From Ignavibacteria bacterium (GTDB lineage: Bacteria > Bacteroidota > Ignavibacteria > Kapaibacteriales > Kapaibacteriaceae), in the NCBI GenBank assembly GCA_016707005.1, contig JADJIQ010000001.1, forward strand, positions 246,001 to 310,000: a stretch of 64,000 bases of DNA, written 5' to 3'. The notes beneath the pieces were generated by a model, which worked only from the letters and a program-made list of their open reading frames with translations, was not told the DNA's origin and ran no database searches. Position numbers and translations under genes: made by a program. The stretch's first letter is position 1. The number at the start of each line of letters is the position of its first letter. Positions 41,028 through 49,804 of this stretch are shown piece by piece.

Positions 41028-43035
41028 ACCCCACACGAACCGGCTTGCACACGAACAATCGCCGTACCTCCTTCAACACGCTTCCAATCCGGTAGCATGG
41101 TACCCATGGAGTAACGAAGCATTCGAACAAGCTCGTGCGGAGAACAAACCTGTTTTCGTCAGTATCGGCTATGCCACGTGCCACTGGTGTCACGTTATGG
41201 CACATGAGTCGTTTGAGGACGAGACGGTAGCGGCCTACCTCAACGAACATTACATCTGTATCAAGGTCGACCGAGAAGAACGTCCGGATGTCGATGCCAT
41301 TTGCATGGATGTCTGTCAGTCACTCACCGGTCACGGCGGCTGGCCGCTCACGATCATGATGGATGCAGACAGGCGCCCCTTTTTCGCCGGGACCTATTTC
41401 CCGCGATACTCGTTTGGGAATCGACTCGGATTTCTCGATCTGTTGCAGCGACTGAAGGAGGTCTGGGTTCTTGATCACGCCCGTGTCATCGATACGGCAC
41501 GGGAGATCACAGAGTCGCTCACGAAGCAGGCCGAAGCCGATTTCCGCGGCAATGTACCGCCGGATGTGATCGAGATCGCTGTTGACCACCATAAGCGGAT
41601 GTATGACGACGTCTATGGTGGATTCTCGGTGAAGCCCAAGTTCCCGTCACCGCATCATCTCCTTCTTCTTCTTCGCAGTGCCGTGACCCTCGATGATAAG
41701 GGGCTCCTCAGCATGGTCTGTACAACACTTGATGCGATGCGAGCCGGCGGGATCTATGATCAGGTGGGATATGGGTTCCATCGGTACAGCACGGACCGAC
41801 AGTGGTTGGTGCCACATTTCGAAAAGATGCTCTATGATCAGGCCATGATGATGATGGCCTATACCGATGCGTGGCAGATAACTCGCGATGAATTGTATCG
41901 ATCGGTAGTGGTGGAGATCGCCGAGTACCTCAGACGAGAGATGACGAGCGAATCAGGCGCGTTCTTCTCTGCGCAGGATGCCGATAGCGAGGGTGTAGAA
42001 GGGAAGTTCTATGTCTGGAATGCGAACGAGTGGAGTGATGCATCTCCGGAGTTGCAGTCGCTCTTGAACGTACGAGCCGACGGGAATTTCCATGATGAAG
42101 CAACGGGAAATCCGAGTGAAGACAATATCCCGCACGTGGAGATCGGAAGACTTCGCGAGCTGATGTCAAACGAAGAGTGGACCTCATTCCGCGTAACACT
42201 TCTGGAACGACGAGCTCAGCGTATTCCGCCTCTCACGGATGACAAGATCCTTGCGGATTGGAATGGGCTGATGATCGGCGCTCTTGCTCGCGCCGGACGC
42301 GCATTCAGCGATCCAACATTGACGTCGATGGCCGAACGGGCGTATTCCGCGTTCACGCATCCCGTAGTGTTTCATCGAACGCGCAACGGACATTCAGCAG
42401 TACCAAGCATGCTGGATGATCATGCGATGATGGGCTGGGCAGGAATGGAGTTGTATCAGACAACCGGCGCAGTGTCCTATCTCCGTGATGCCCTCGAGAA
42501 TGCCGATATCATCCTCGAACGATTTGCAGACGACAACGGAGCCCTGTACCTCATATCACGCGATGTGACCGATGTACCCGTCCGCCAAAAGCAAGGATAT
42601 GATAGTGCCTATCCATGTGGAAACAGCATGGCAGCACTTCTCTTCGCCAGCCTCGGTGCGATCACCAACAATCGTCGCTACCGGGAAGCAGCTCAAGCGT
42701 GCATCAACACCTACGGCACCCAACTAGCGAAGTATGCACCCGGCTTCTGTATGCTGCTGTGTGCATGGGATACTCTTGCCGTTGGGTCAACAGAGATCGT
42801 GTTCAATGGGGCAATGGATAGCCCCTTTATCACCCAAGCACGCACATACATCTCATCCGTGTATCGTCCGAGAGCCTATTTCATCCATCGTCCGTCTGAT
42901 GAACAAGGGGCTTCTCTTCTCCGCGAAGCATCATACCCCTTCGATGTCTCACCAGAGAACTCGGTCCTCATCTGCACAGACTATACGTGTGCGTTGCCGA
43001 TAACAGAGATCGAGTTGCTAGTTACTGGTTACTAG
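41017..43035 (+). CDS. YyaL/SPATA20-type thioredoxin-domain protein (DUF255)
   Basis: 672 residues. The N-terminus has the DUF255 signature NRLAHEQSPYLLQHASNPVAW followed by a thioredoxin-like domain with YATCHWCHVMAHESFED (CxxC), DREERPDVD and LTGHGGWPLTI. The rest is an (alpha/alpha)6-type toroid (VPHFEKMLYDQAMM, ADWNGLMIGALARAG) related to N-acylglucosamine 2-epimerase folds. Cytosolic; precise function unknown, a redox or sugar-related role is possible. The last residues LLVTGY and the stop codon are supplied by the GTTACT repeat. Confidence 0.9.
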   Translation: MPIEPHTNRLAHEQSPYLLQHASNPVAWYPWSNEAFEQARAENKPVFVSIGYATCHWCHVMAHESFEDETVAAYLNEHYICIKVDREERPDVDAICMDVCQSLTGHGGWPLTIMMDADRRPFFAGTYFPRYSFGNRLGFLDLLQRLKEVWVLDHARVIDTAREITESLTKQAEADFRGNVPPDVIEIAVDHHKRMYDDVYGGFSVKPKFPSPHHLLLLLRSAVTLDDKGLLSMVCTTLDAMRAGGIYDQVGYGFHRYSTDRQWLVPHFEKMLYDQAMMMMAYTDAWQITRDELYRSVVVEIAEYLRREMTSESGAFFSAQDADSEGVEGKFYVWNANEWSDASPELQSLLNVRADGNFHDEATGNPSEDNIPHVEIGRLRELMSNEEWTSFRVTLLERRAQRIPPLTDDKILADWNGLMIGALARAGRAFSDPTLTSMAERAYSAFTHPVVFHRTRNGHSAVPSMLDDHAMMGWAGMELYQTTGAVSYLRDALENADIILERFADDNGALYLISRDVTDVPVRQKQGYDSAYPCGNSMAALLFASLGAITNNRRYREAAQACINTYGTQLAKYAPGFCMLLCAWDTLAVGSTEIVFNGAMDSPFITQARTYISSVYRPRAYFIHRPSDEQGASLLREASYPFDVSPENSVLICTDYTCALPITEIELLVTGY

Positions 43036-43096
43036 TTACGAGTTACGAGTTACGAGTTACGAGTTACTAGTTACTAGTTACTAGTTACTAGTTACT
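43016..43096 (+). repeat. GTTACTA/GTTACGA heptamer array
   Basis: About eleven 7-bp copies, first GTTACTG/GTTACTA, then four GTTACGA, then GTTACTA again. Stops of both flanking convergent genes lie in it. Confidence 0.9.
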
Positions 43097-44526
43097 TCGT
43101 AAACGATGCTCGTTTCATTCTTGTTTCCTCTTGGATTCAACCAATGCAGTGTTGCATCGAGGAGTCCGGGTTCGACCTCAACAAGTTGCGTAAGGTGTCC
43201 GGGAATGAGATCGTTCACTCGCTGAAGTAAGACGTCTCTGCTCGTGATATCGTAGAAGACCACATGCGTAGGAGCAAACGCAGAGAGTTCGCTCCATGAT
43301 GAGGATGTTGTATCCGTGAGAACAGTTAACGTCTTGATCTCATGACCAAGATAGAATGAGGGAACGAAGACACCCGGCTTGGCGATCACTGCCACTCGAT
43401 CAGCGCCAGCGATACCGTGAAGGTAGCTGAGAGATTCCACGCGCGATCGTTTTGAGTAGGAGAATATGAACAACGTGAGTAACACTGTGTTCACTGCCCA
43501 GAACCAACCCAATGCGATCGACGTCCAACGGACGGGACCTGATGAGCGTTGTGGCCTGTCTATCCACGCAACGGCAACAACTACCAGCAGAAGAGGAACC
43601 ACCGGAATGATGAACCGCTCCTGTTTGTTGGCAATGAACGAATGGGCCACAACAAAGACAACGATCGGGAGGAGGACTTCATACCGGAGTGATGAGCGTT
43701 TGTCCGTGAACAAGCGCCACAGTAATACAAGACTTGTCGGAGGTATCAAGAGGCCTACGAGGAGCAACACATATTGATACAACGGTCCGTTCGCATACTC
43801 ATCTGAACCCGTTACAAAGTTCATCCAGTAGGTGATCGGCGCGATGAGGAATTGGCCCCAGACAAGCAGGTCGACGATACCTTGGGTGAGGCAGATTACG
43901 GTCGCATAGGAAACAACAAGACCTATAGCCATGCGCCATTCGCGACGTACCATCAACACCATCGTCATGGTGGCAGGGATCACGGCCGTGTGATAACGGA
44001 ACAAAAAGGCCACGGCAAATGCCAGTCCGGCCAGGACAATGTCTCGCATCGATCCACGCCGAAGGACAAGGAAGACGCCGGTCATCAATGGTGGTATACA
44101 TACTACCTCGATGAGATTCCGGACTCCAAGAAAGGGAAGAACCCAAAAGACAGCCACGAGGAATGCCGCAGCTTTTGCTGACTCTTCGGAGCCGATACGG
44201 CGGGCGATAGCAGCGGCAAGAGGTATTGCCAGCGTTGCCAACAATGCATGCAGGATCCTCATCACCAACATCTGTGTTTGAGGATCTGTGATCCCAATGC
44301 CTATGCAGGCAGACAAGATGCCATAGAGGATCCCCGGGTAGACCACACTATGTCCGGGCACCACATCTCTGTTGAACCAACCACCATGATCAGCAAGAAA
44401 CCACTGATACGGACCATCCTCGATCACAAAGTGATCGTCGTGCATGGCATATCCGGGAGAAAACACTGCCGCGAGCAGGCGCAATACCAGCCCGACAATG
44501 ATCGCAGTACGAATCGATGGAAGCAT
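43081..44526 (-). CDS. GT22-like (ALG9/PIG-B type) membrane glycosyltransferase
   Basis: 481 residues with about nine to ten transmembrane helices. An early lumenal-type loop has acidic residues (YAMHDDHFVIEDGPYQW) and a later motif NKQERFIIPVVPLLLVV matches the HKExRFxxPxxP signature of GT22 mannosyltransferases. It probably transfers a sugar from a lipid-linked donor on the periplasmic face of the inner membrane; acceptor unknown. Its stop lies in the heptamer array that also ends the convergent YyaL gene. Confidence 0.78.
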   Translation of the reverse strand: MLPSIRTAIIVGLVLRLLAAVFSPGYAMHDDHFVIEDGPYQWFLADHGGWFNRDVVPGHSVVYPGILYGILSACIGIGITDPQTQMLVMRILHALLATLAIPLAAAIARRIGSEESAKAAAFLVAVFWVLPFLGVRNLIEVVCIPPLMTGVFLVLRRGSMRDIVLAGLAFAVAFLFRYHTAVIPATMTMVLMVRREWRMAIGLVVSYATVICLTQGIVDLLVWGQFLIAPITYWMNFVTGSDEYANGPLYQYVLLLVGLLIPPTSLVLLWRLFTDKRSSLRYEVLLPIVVFVVAHSFIANKQERFIIPVVPLLLVVVAVAWIDRPQRSSGPVRWTSIALGWFWAVNTVLLTLFIFSYSKRSRVESLSYLHGIAGADRVAVIAKPGVFVPSFYLGHEIKTLTVLTDTTSSSWSELSAFAPTHVVFYDITSRDVLLQRVNDLIPGHLTQLVEVEPGLLDATLHWLNPRGNKNETSIVYEVTSN

Positions 44527-44536
44527 TAAGTAAGGC

Positions 44537-44660
44537 AGTTACGTAGTTACTCAGTTACGCAGGTACGAAGTTACCTCTCAACTTCTGTAGCACCGTAACT
44601 CCGTAACTCCGTAACCCCGTAACCTCGTAACCTCGTAACTGAGTAACTGCGTAACTCCGT
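44537..44660 (+). repeat. GTTAC/GTAAC inverted repeat arrays
   Basis: Left arm GTTACG/GTTACT units (44538-44573), right arm CCGTAACT/CTCGTAAC units (44593-44659). A 15-bp perfect inverted repeat links 44545-44559 with 44634-44648. The array fills the divergent gap between the glycosyltransferase and folD. Confidence 0.85.
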
Positions 44661-44666
44661 ATTTTG
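44660..44666 (+). promoter_or_regulatory. putative -7 box TATTTTG for folD
   Basis: Reads TATTTTG-CGCCAT-ATG; the box starts in the last repeat unit of the GTAAC array, so the array itself contributes to the promoter. Confidence 0.45.
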
Positions 44667-44672
44667 CGCCAT

Positions 44673-45551
44673 ATGGCACTGATCATCGACGGTAACGCAC
44701 TGGCTGCGGAGATACGAGCGGAGGTAGCGGCAGACGTCGCACGTCTGACGGCATCCACGGGGATCGTACCCGGCCTTAACCTTCTTCTCGTTGGTGAGGA
44801 TCCTGCAAGCACGGTCTATGTGCGAAACAAGTCCAAGGATTGTGAGAAGGTTGGCATTCACTCCACCATCGTTCGTATGCCGGCAACGGCAACCGAGGAA
44901 GAAGTAGTGGAGCAGGTTCGTCAGTGGAACAATGACCCTGCCGTACATGGGATCCTGGTTCAGCTGCCCATCCCAAAGCACATCAATGAACATCGTGTGA
45001 TACGATCGATCGATCCGGCCAAGGATGTGGATGGTTTTCATCCTGAGAATGCCGGCCGACTCCTCATCGGTCTCGAAGGCTTCATTCCGTGTACTCCATA
45101 TGGGGTCTTGGAAATGCTCAAACGTTATAACATCGAAACATCAGGAAAACACGCCGTAGTTGTTGGACGGAGCAATATCGTTGGTAAGCCCCTTGCCATC
45201 CTTCTTGCACAAAAACGTCCGCAAGGCAATGCAACGGTCACGATCTGCCACACCGGCACACCGGATATTGCAGAACATACCCGACGAGCAGATATCCTTA
45301 TCTCCGCTGTTGGTGTGAATGGTGTGATCACTGCGGATCATGTGAAGGAAGGGGCGGTTGTGATCGACGTAGGGATCAATCGCATCACTCTGCCTGATGG
45401 AACAACGAAACTGACGGGAGATGTCCTCTTTGACGAGGTTGCAGCAAAGGCCTCGGCCATCACCCCTGTTCCGGGTGGTGTAGGACCGATGACGCGGGCG
45501 ATGTTGCTCCGCAATACCGTTACCGCTGCAGAGAGGATAGGGGGCCGATGA
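44673..45551 (+). CDS. folD: bifunctional methylene-THF dehydrogenase/cyclohydrolase
   Basis: This 292-residue FolD has the catalytic YVRNKSKDC (Tyr and Lys), VQLPIPKHI, the DVDGFHPEN segment, VVVGRSNIVGKPLA for NADP binding and the C-terminal TPVPGGVGPMTRAML. It converts 5,10-methylene-THF to 10-formyl-THF. A TTG at 44664 could also start the frame but the ATG at 44673 matches the family. Its stop overlaps the rluA-type gene as ATGA. Confidence 0.95.
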   Translation: MALIIDGNALAAEIRAEVAADVARLTASTGIVPGLNLLLVGEDPASTVYVRNKSKDCEKVGIHSTIVRMPATATEEEVVEQVRQWNNDPAVHGILVQLPIPKHINEHRVIRSIDPAKDVDGFHPENAGRLLIGLEGFIPCTPYGVLEMLKRYNIETSGKHAVVVGRSNIVGKPLAILLAQKRPQGNATVTICHTGTPDIAEHTRRADILISAVGVNGVITADHVKEGAVVIDVGINRITLPDGTTKLTGDVLFDEVAAKASAITPVPGGVGPMTRAMLLRNTVTAAERIGGR

Positions 45552-46306
45552 AACGTTCGCAATTACCGGTACTGTACTCGGACGAACATCTTGTTGTTGT
45601 GAATAAGCCCGCCGGTTTGCTTGCCATCCCGGACCGGTACGATGCGAACCTGCCAAGTGTGAAGTCCTTGGTCCGCGAGCAGTTCGAAAGTGCATTCACC
45701 GTGCACCGCTTGGATAAGGATACATCCGGCGTGATGATCATGGCGCTCACCCCAGAAGCGCACAAGGCCTTGAACGAACAATTCGAGAAGCACATTGTCA
45801 CCAAGACCTATCTCGCCATCGTCTCCGGTATCGTAGACCGTGATGAGATAAAGATCGATATCCCGATAGCCTCAGATACTCGACGCAAGGGCCTAATGAA
45901 GCCTTCGGCCAAGGGCAAGGAAGCACACACGATCATGCGGGTTGTGGAACGTTTTCGTCTGGCTACGTTGGTCGAGTGCGACCTGATCACCGGACGTCAA
46001 CACCAGATCCGTGTGCATTGTTCGGCTGTAGGCCATCCACTATTGGTGGATCAGGACTATGGCAAAAACAAGCAGTTTCTGCTCTCCACCATCAAGCGCC
46101 GGTACAACCTGGCCAAGGGTGCCGAGGAACGTCCGGTCATTGAACGCCTCACCCTGCACGCAAGCAGAGTGAGCTTTGACCACCCCGTCTCGGGCGAACG
46201 GATCACCGTTACCGCCGAGCCCCCAAAGGACTTCTCGGCGGCCATTCAGGTTCTCCGGAAATACGCAGCTCCATATGCATCAGCATTCGATGCTGAGTTC
46301 TTCTGA
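45548..46306 (+). CDS. RluA-family pseudouridine synthase
   Basis: This 252-residue protein has VVNKPAGLLAIPD, the catalytic HRLDKDTSGVMI, YLAIVSG, the ITGRQHQIRVH motif and GHPLLVDQDYG. There is no S4 domain at the N-terminus. It isomerises uridines in rRNA or tRNA; the target cannot be deduced. It sits between folD (4-bp overlap) and adk (42-bp gap). Confidence 0.92.
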   Translation: MKRSQLPVLYSDEHLVVVNKPAGLLAIPDRYDANLPSVKSLVREQFESAFTVHRLDKDTSGVMIMALTPEAHKALNEQFEKHIVTKTYLAIVSGIVDRDEIKIDIPIASDTRRKGLMKPSAKGKEAHTIMRVVERFRLATLVECDLITGRQHQIRVHCSAVGHPLLVDQDYGKNKQFLLSTIKRRYNLAKGAEERPVIERLTLHASRVSFDHPVSGERITVTAEPPKDFSAAIQVLRKYAAPYASAFDAEFF

Positions 46307-46317
46307 GGAACAGGTCG

Positions 46318-46325
46318 TATCTTCG
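46318..46325 (+). promoter_or_regulatory. putative -7 box TATCTTCG upstream of adk
   Basis: Close to TAnnTTTG, 23 nt before the adk ATG; an identical TATCTTCG lies before the TPR gene at 57441. Confidence 0.35.
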
Positions 46326-46348
46326 CCTATTCTAGTCGCAGGAAAACG

Positions 46349-46948
46349 ATGATCATCATACTGTTCGGAGCCCCCGGAGTGGGGAAGGGCACCCAGGCCG
46401 TCATCCTCGCCGAAAAGCTTGGAGTGGCCCATCTTAGCACGGGCGACGCATTTCGTGCAGCGATCAAAAATCAGACACCGGTTGGTGTCTTGGCCAAGGA
46501 GTATGTGGATGCAGGCAAACTCGTTCCTGACGAGATCGTGGCCCGCATCGTCGAAGAAGCCATGGAAGGCGAATCATTTGCCCTAGGCTGCATCCTCGAT
46601 GGTTTCCCGCGCACGCGTCCACAAGCAGATGCACTCGATCGTATGCTCGCCGCCAAGGGTCTGAATATCTCATCGGTTGTCAATATCAATGTTGATGATG
46701 CTACCATCATCGGCCGACTCCTTCAACGCGGACGCGCCGATGACTCCGAATCCATCATCCGTCACCGACTTGACATCTACAACGATGAGACAGCTCCGCT
46801 TCTGGAATTCTATTCAGATAAGGGGCTCCTCACCTCCGTTGATGGCATCGGTGAAGTAGAGACCGTGAACGAGCGGATCCTTGCTGCTATTGCCTCTTCA
46901 GGTGTGACAGCACATCACGTGCCTGATACGACGTCTGACCGGACCTGA
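46349..46948 (+). CDS. adk: adenylate kinase
   Basis: This 199-residue kinase has the P-loop FGAPGVGKGTQ, the AMP-binding HLSTGDAFRAAI, LDGFPRTRPQADAL and a short LID of the non-zinc type (GRLLQRGRADDSESIIRHRL). The C-terminal ~14 residues (TAHHVPDTTSDRT) exceed the usual end and are read from DNA that also encodes, on the other strand, the end of the nitronate monooxygenase; the antisense overlap is 62 bp. Confidence 0.93.
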   Translation: MIIILFGAPGVGKGTQAVILAEKLGVAHLSTGDAFRAAIKNQTPVGVLAKEYVDAGKLVPDEIVARIVEEAMEGESFALGCILDGFPRTRPQADALDRMLAAKGLNISSVVNINVDDATIIGRLLQRGRADDSESIIRHRLDIYNDETAPLLEFYSDKGLLTSVDGIGEVETVNERILAAIASSGVTAHHVPDTTSDRT

Positions 46949-48320
46949 GAAACTGACCTACCTGTACGAGGTCATCTCCTGCAGTAAGCAGAGGCGACTC
47001 TTGATAGCCGTCTTCTTGCGCCTGCCCTAATCCAACATTGGCCAGAAGTGCATTGCACAGGCACTTTCGGTCTACCGTATCCTCAACCTTGCCGCCCTTG
47101 CGCACGTAGTCCTCTACGGGCTCAGATGCACACAGGTAGACGATGGCTCCATCCTCGCGGACGGCAACTTGTCGGAGATATCCTAGGTCACATTTGCGAG
47201 GTCGGTCCTCATACACAGACCGCTCAGACTGCGTGCCCGGTAACTGAACCACCTTGAACGGGAAGCCCGTAGGCGAAGCGTTCGGATCCGTGAAGACCGC
47301 AGAGCCCTCAACGACCTGTTGGCTCAAGATGCGCGATATCACCGCCTCGCGAAGGTGCGGTGCCACACCGGATTCTTCACAGAAGGCAAAGGCAGTGCCG
47401 ACTTGAATTCCGGCTGCTCCACGCTCGATGGCCTCTGTTAGCTTCTCCGGAGATCCATAGGAGCCGGCCAACCAGAACGGGAGTCCTAGTTCCCGTATCT
47501 CTTCAAGGTCTGCGTGATCCTTCTCACCATAGATCGGTTCACCACGCTCATTGAGCTTCATTGGGCCGCGAGGAGGGGCGTTGTGTCCGCCTGCAAGTAC
47601 ACCTTCGATCACAAAACCTTCCACGGACCCGGTCGACTTTTTCACGAGGTGCGACGCAAGGGTACTTGAGGAAATGATGGCAAGGAAGGCAGGGCGCTTC
47701 AATGGTTGAGTGGGAAGCACATCCAAGGACTCTCTCGGTGAGACCGTGGTTGACACATCAGCATTGCCGGATGGCCCACTCAACGTGATCTTGATCGAGG
47801 CATTCTCGTGGAGAGAGAACCTGTCGAGCACTCCCGGGATCTCCCTAGGTACCCCGGCACCCATCAGAACATAGTCTACGCCTGCGAGCATCGCTCCGTA
47901 GGTGGCCGCGAGGTTCGACGTTTGGAGCTTCTCGAGAAAGTTGATGCCAACAATGCCATCGTGACCCTCCTTCGCAAGCCAAACCTCTACAAAACCGGAT
48001 GCGATGTTGAGCCGTTGCAGTGTGCGAGTGGGTGTAACCGAGGGCACTGGACTCCTCTTGAACCGTTCGCCTGGCGCTATCCCTCCCTCGACGAAATAGC
48101 TTGCCAAGATCTCGGAAGCCACCCCAGGGTCAACGAAATGGGCCAATGCCCTTCGGATATGCCCTCCTGGGTCGCCGTTCTGCAGCCTACGGACGATGAC
48201 GGAATTCAAGGCTGTACCGGATACTACTCCTAGCTCGCCTTCGGTAGAAACTGCACGGGCAAGACGCCAGTCGGAAACCCCAACTCCCATCCCGCCTTGT
48301 ATGATTTTGGGTAATTGCAT
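46887..48320 (-). CDS. nitronate monooxygenase-family flavoprotein
   Basis: This 477-residue TIM-barrel FMN enzyme has the N-terminal IIQGGMGVGVSDWRLARAVS, IEGVLAGGHNAPPRG with the active-site His, WLAGSYGSPEKLTEAIERGAAGIQVG split over two strands, and a C-terminal Cys-containing tail (RKCDLGYLR, YLCASEP, RKCLCNALL). Annotated members oxidise alkyl nitronates; the exact substrate is open. The ATG at 48320 starts the family domain; the open frame continues upstream without similarity. It converges on adk with overlapping ends. Confidence 0.87.
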   Translation of the reverse strand: MQLPKIIQGGMGVGVSDWRLARAVSTEGELGVVSGTALNSVIVRRLQNGDPGGHIRRALAHFVDPGVASEILASYFVEGGIAPGERFKRSPVPSVTPTRTLQRLNIASGFVEVWLAKEGHDGIVGINFLEKLQTSNLAATYGAMLAGVDYVLMGAGVPREIPGVLDRFSLHENASIKITLSGPSGNADVSTTVSPRESLDVLPTQPLKRPAFLAIISSSTLASHLVKKSTGSVEGFVIEGVLAGGHNAPPRGPMKLNERGEPIYGEKDHADLEEIRELGLPFWLAGSYGSPEKLTEAIERGAAGIQVGTAFAFCEESGVAPHLREAVISRILSQQVVEGSAVFTDPNASPTGFPFKVVQLPGTQSERSVYEDRPRKCDLGYLRQVAVREDGAIVYLCASEPVEDYVRKGGKVEDTVDRKCLCNALLANVGLGQAQEDGYQESPLLTAGDDLVQVGQFLRSGQTSYQARDVLSHLKRQ

Positions 48321-48370
48321 CAGATTAAAGACAAACCACTCCGAAATATATTGCACCCTTTGACCTTGTC

Positions 48371-48396
48371 GATATCCACATTGCTCTGTGGATATC
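48371..48396. promoter_or_regulatory. perfect palindrome in divergent promoter gap
   Basis: GATATCCACA (48371-48380), a 6-nt spacer, and TGTGGATATC (48387-48396). It sits 51 bp upstream of the nitronate monooxygenase start and 104 bp before the barrel-protein start, a natural place for an operator. Each half also resembles a DnaA box (TTATCCACA) with one or two changes. Confidence 0.5.
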
Positions 48397-48499
48397 CTGC
48401 ACTCTCCATCGTTATCTAATGACTGGCGTAACAGTATGAAGCGGAAAGGAATAGCATGAGAAGTTAAAGTGACGTAATAAGAGGGAATGCAGATGTGGA

Positions 48500-49804
48500 A
48501 TGAAAATTGATTACGTTTCCACACTTCGGTCTCTTTGTTACATTGACCTACGGTTTGGTGTGCGCCTTCTATTGGCCCTCTGTACATCGGTCCTGCTGAC
48601 GCAGGGAATCCTCATTGCCCAGTCTCAACAGGGTGATGTGGTAGGGTCATTATCCGGAGGCGTAGTCAAGTACCAAGGTGAACTCTCCGATGACTCCTTC
48701 GGTCCGGGAGCGTTCTTTTCGCTCAGATATGCTGCCATGGATCGACTCTGGATCGAAGCCCGGTTCGGACTTGGCGAGTACCGCTGGAAGATCACTGACG
48801 CCAAGCTAGCTCGGTACCCTGACTACTTCGGAGCCAATGCGCAGATAGGTGACCTCTACCCTGCGTCCATCACCACGATCGAACCAGAAAACGAAAGTCG
48901 CGTAACACTTGGGGATCTCTCCGTGAGTTACGTGCTTGTTGACGGGATCCCGGCAAGCCCCTTCATCACTGCGGGGGTTGGTGTTGTCAACTTTGCACCG
49001 TCAACAAGTGAATCGCACACGCAATTGCCGAACTCAGCCGCTGGGAACTACCCCCACACGGTAGCCAGTATCATCCTCGGCGGGGGAGTCCAGATCCCGG
49101 TCTCGGAGCGAGTTGGCATCCTTTTGCGCGGAGAACACAGGTTTGTGTTTTCTTCCTATCTCGACGACATTTCGTTCAACGGAAGTAATGATGCGCTAAG
49201 CACTTTCTCCATTGGCCTAACCTATCGCTTTAATGAACCTGAAGCACAGGAAGCTGATCCGAGCTATGACAACGAATGCGAGTATTGTGAAAATTGTGGG
49301 GATAATTGCGATGAGTGCTGCGACGAGGTATCTGATTGCGATCAAAGGTGCTTAAGAGAATGTTCTAAGAACTGCTGTTGCTGTTGTGCACACTGTTGCT
49401 GCTGTTGCTGTGGAAAAGCAGCGACTCCTGCAGTAGAGGCGCCTGCGCCCGCACCCGCTACCGTTCCATCGCCTGGTCCGGGGCCTGTTTCAGCTCCAGT
49501 TTCAGGTCCGGTACCGGAGCCGATGGATGTGCCGTGTCCGGCCGGACAGCATCGGGAGTGTTATGGTCCACCGGGGTATGGTATATGTGTGGATGACGAC
49601 CCGCCGAAGGGTCCGGAGCCGATCCTTTGGGAACTGGCTCGCCCCCTTGATGATGGAAGTCTTTTGCGTGAGGTTGACGGAAAATGGTACCGCAAGCAGA
49701 TCCTGCCTGACGGAACAGTTCGAGTAACAAAGGGGCTCCTGCCGTTTGAGGCATCGGAGTGTAAAGAATGCAAAGAGAAACAACGCCGGGAGAATCAACG
49801 ATGA
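48500..49804 (+). CDS. outer-membrane beta-barrel protein with extreme cysteine cluster
   Basis: 434 residues. Residues 1-41 are an N-terminal extension plus signal peptide; ~45-245 form a short beta-barrel (VGSLSGGVVKYQGELSDD ... SIGLTYRFN). Residues 260-304 contain 20 cysteines in 45 positions, ending in runs of five and six consecutive Cys separated by Ala-His. A Pro/Ala/Gly linker (308-345) and a 90-residue tail with two further Cys pairs follow. The barrel is clearly homologous to the next gene's. The cluster could bind metal or crosslink; this is inference. Stop and next start overlap as ATGA. Confidence 0.8.
   Translation: MKIDYVSTLRSLCYIDLRFGVRLLLALCTSVLLTQGILIAQSQQGDVVGSLSGGVVKYQGELSDDSFGPGAFFSLRYAAMDRLWIEARFGLGEYRWKITDAKLARYPDYFGANAQIGDLYPASITTIEPENESRVTLGDLSVSYVLVDGIPASPFITAGVGVVNFAPSTSESHTQLPNSAAGNYPHTVASIILGGGVQIPVSERVGILLRGEHRFVFSSYLDDISFNGSNDALSTFSIGLTYRFNEPEAQEADPSYDNECEYCENCGDNCDECCDEVSDCDQRCLRECSKNCCCCCAHCCCCCCGKAATPAVEAPAPAPATVPSPGPGPVSAPVSGPVPEPMDVPCPAGQHRECYGPPGYGICVDDDPPKGPEPILWELARPLDDGSLLREVDGKWYRKQILPDGTVRVTKGLLPFEASECKECKEKQRRENQR

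Noticed and set aside
48321..48587. 566-codon version of the nitronate monooxygenase
   Set aside because: The family domain begins at 48320 (QLPKIIQGGMG); the upstream part has no similarity and overlaps the palindrome and the next gene.
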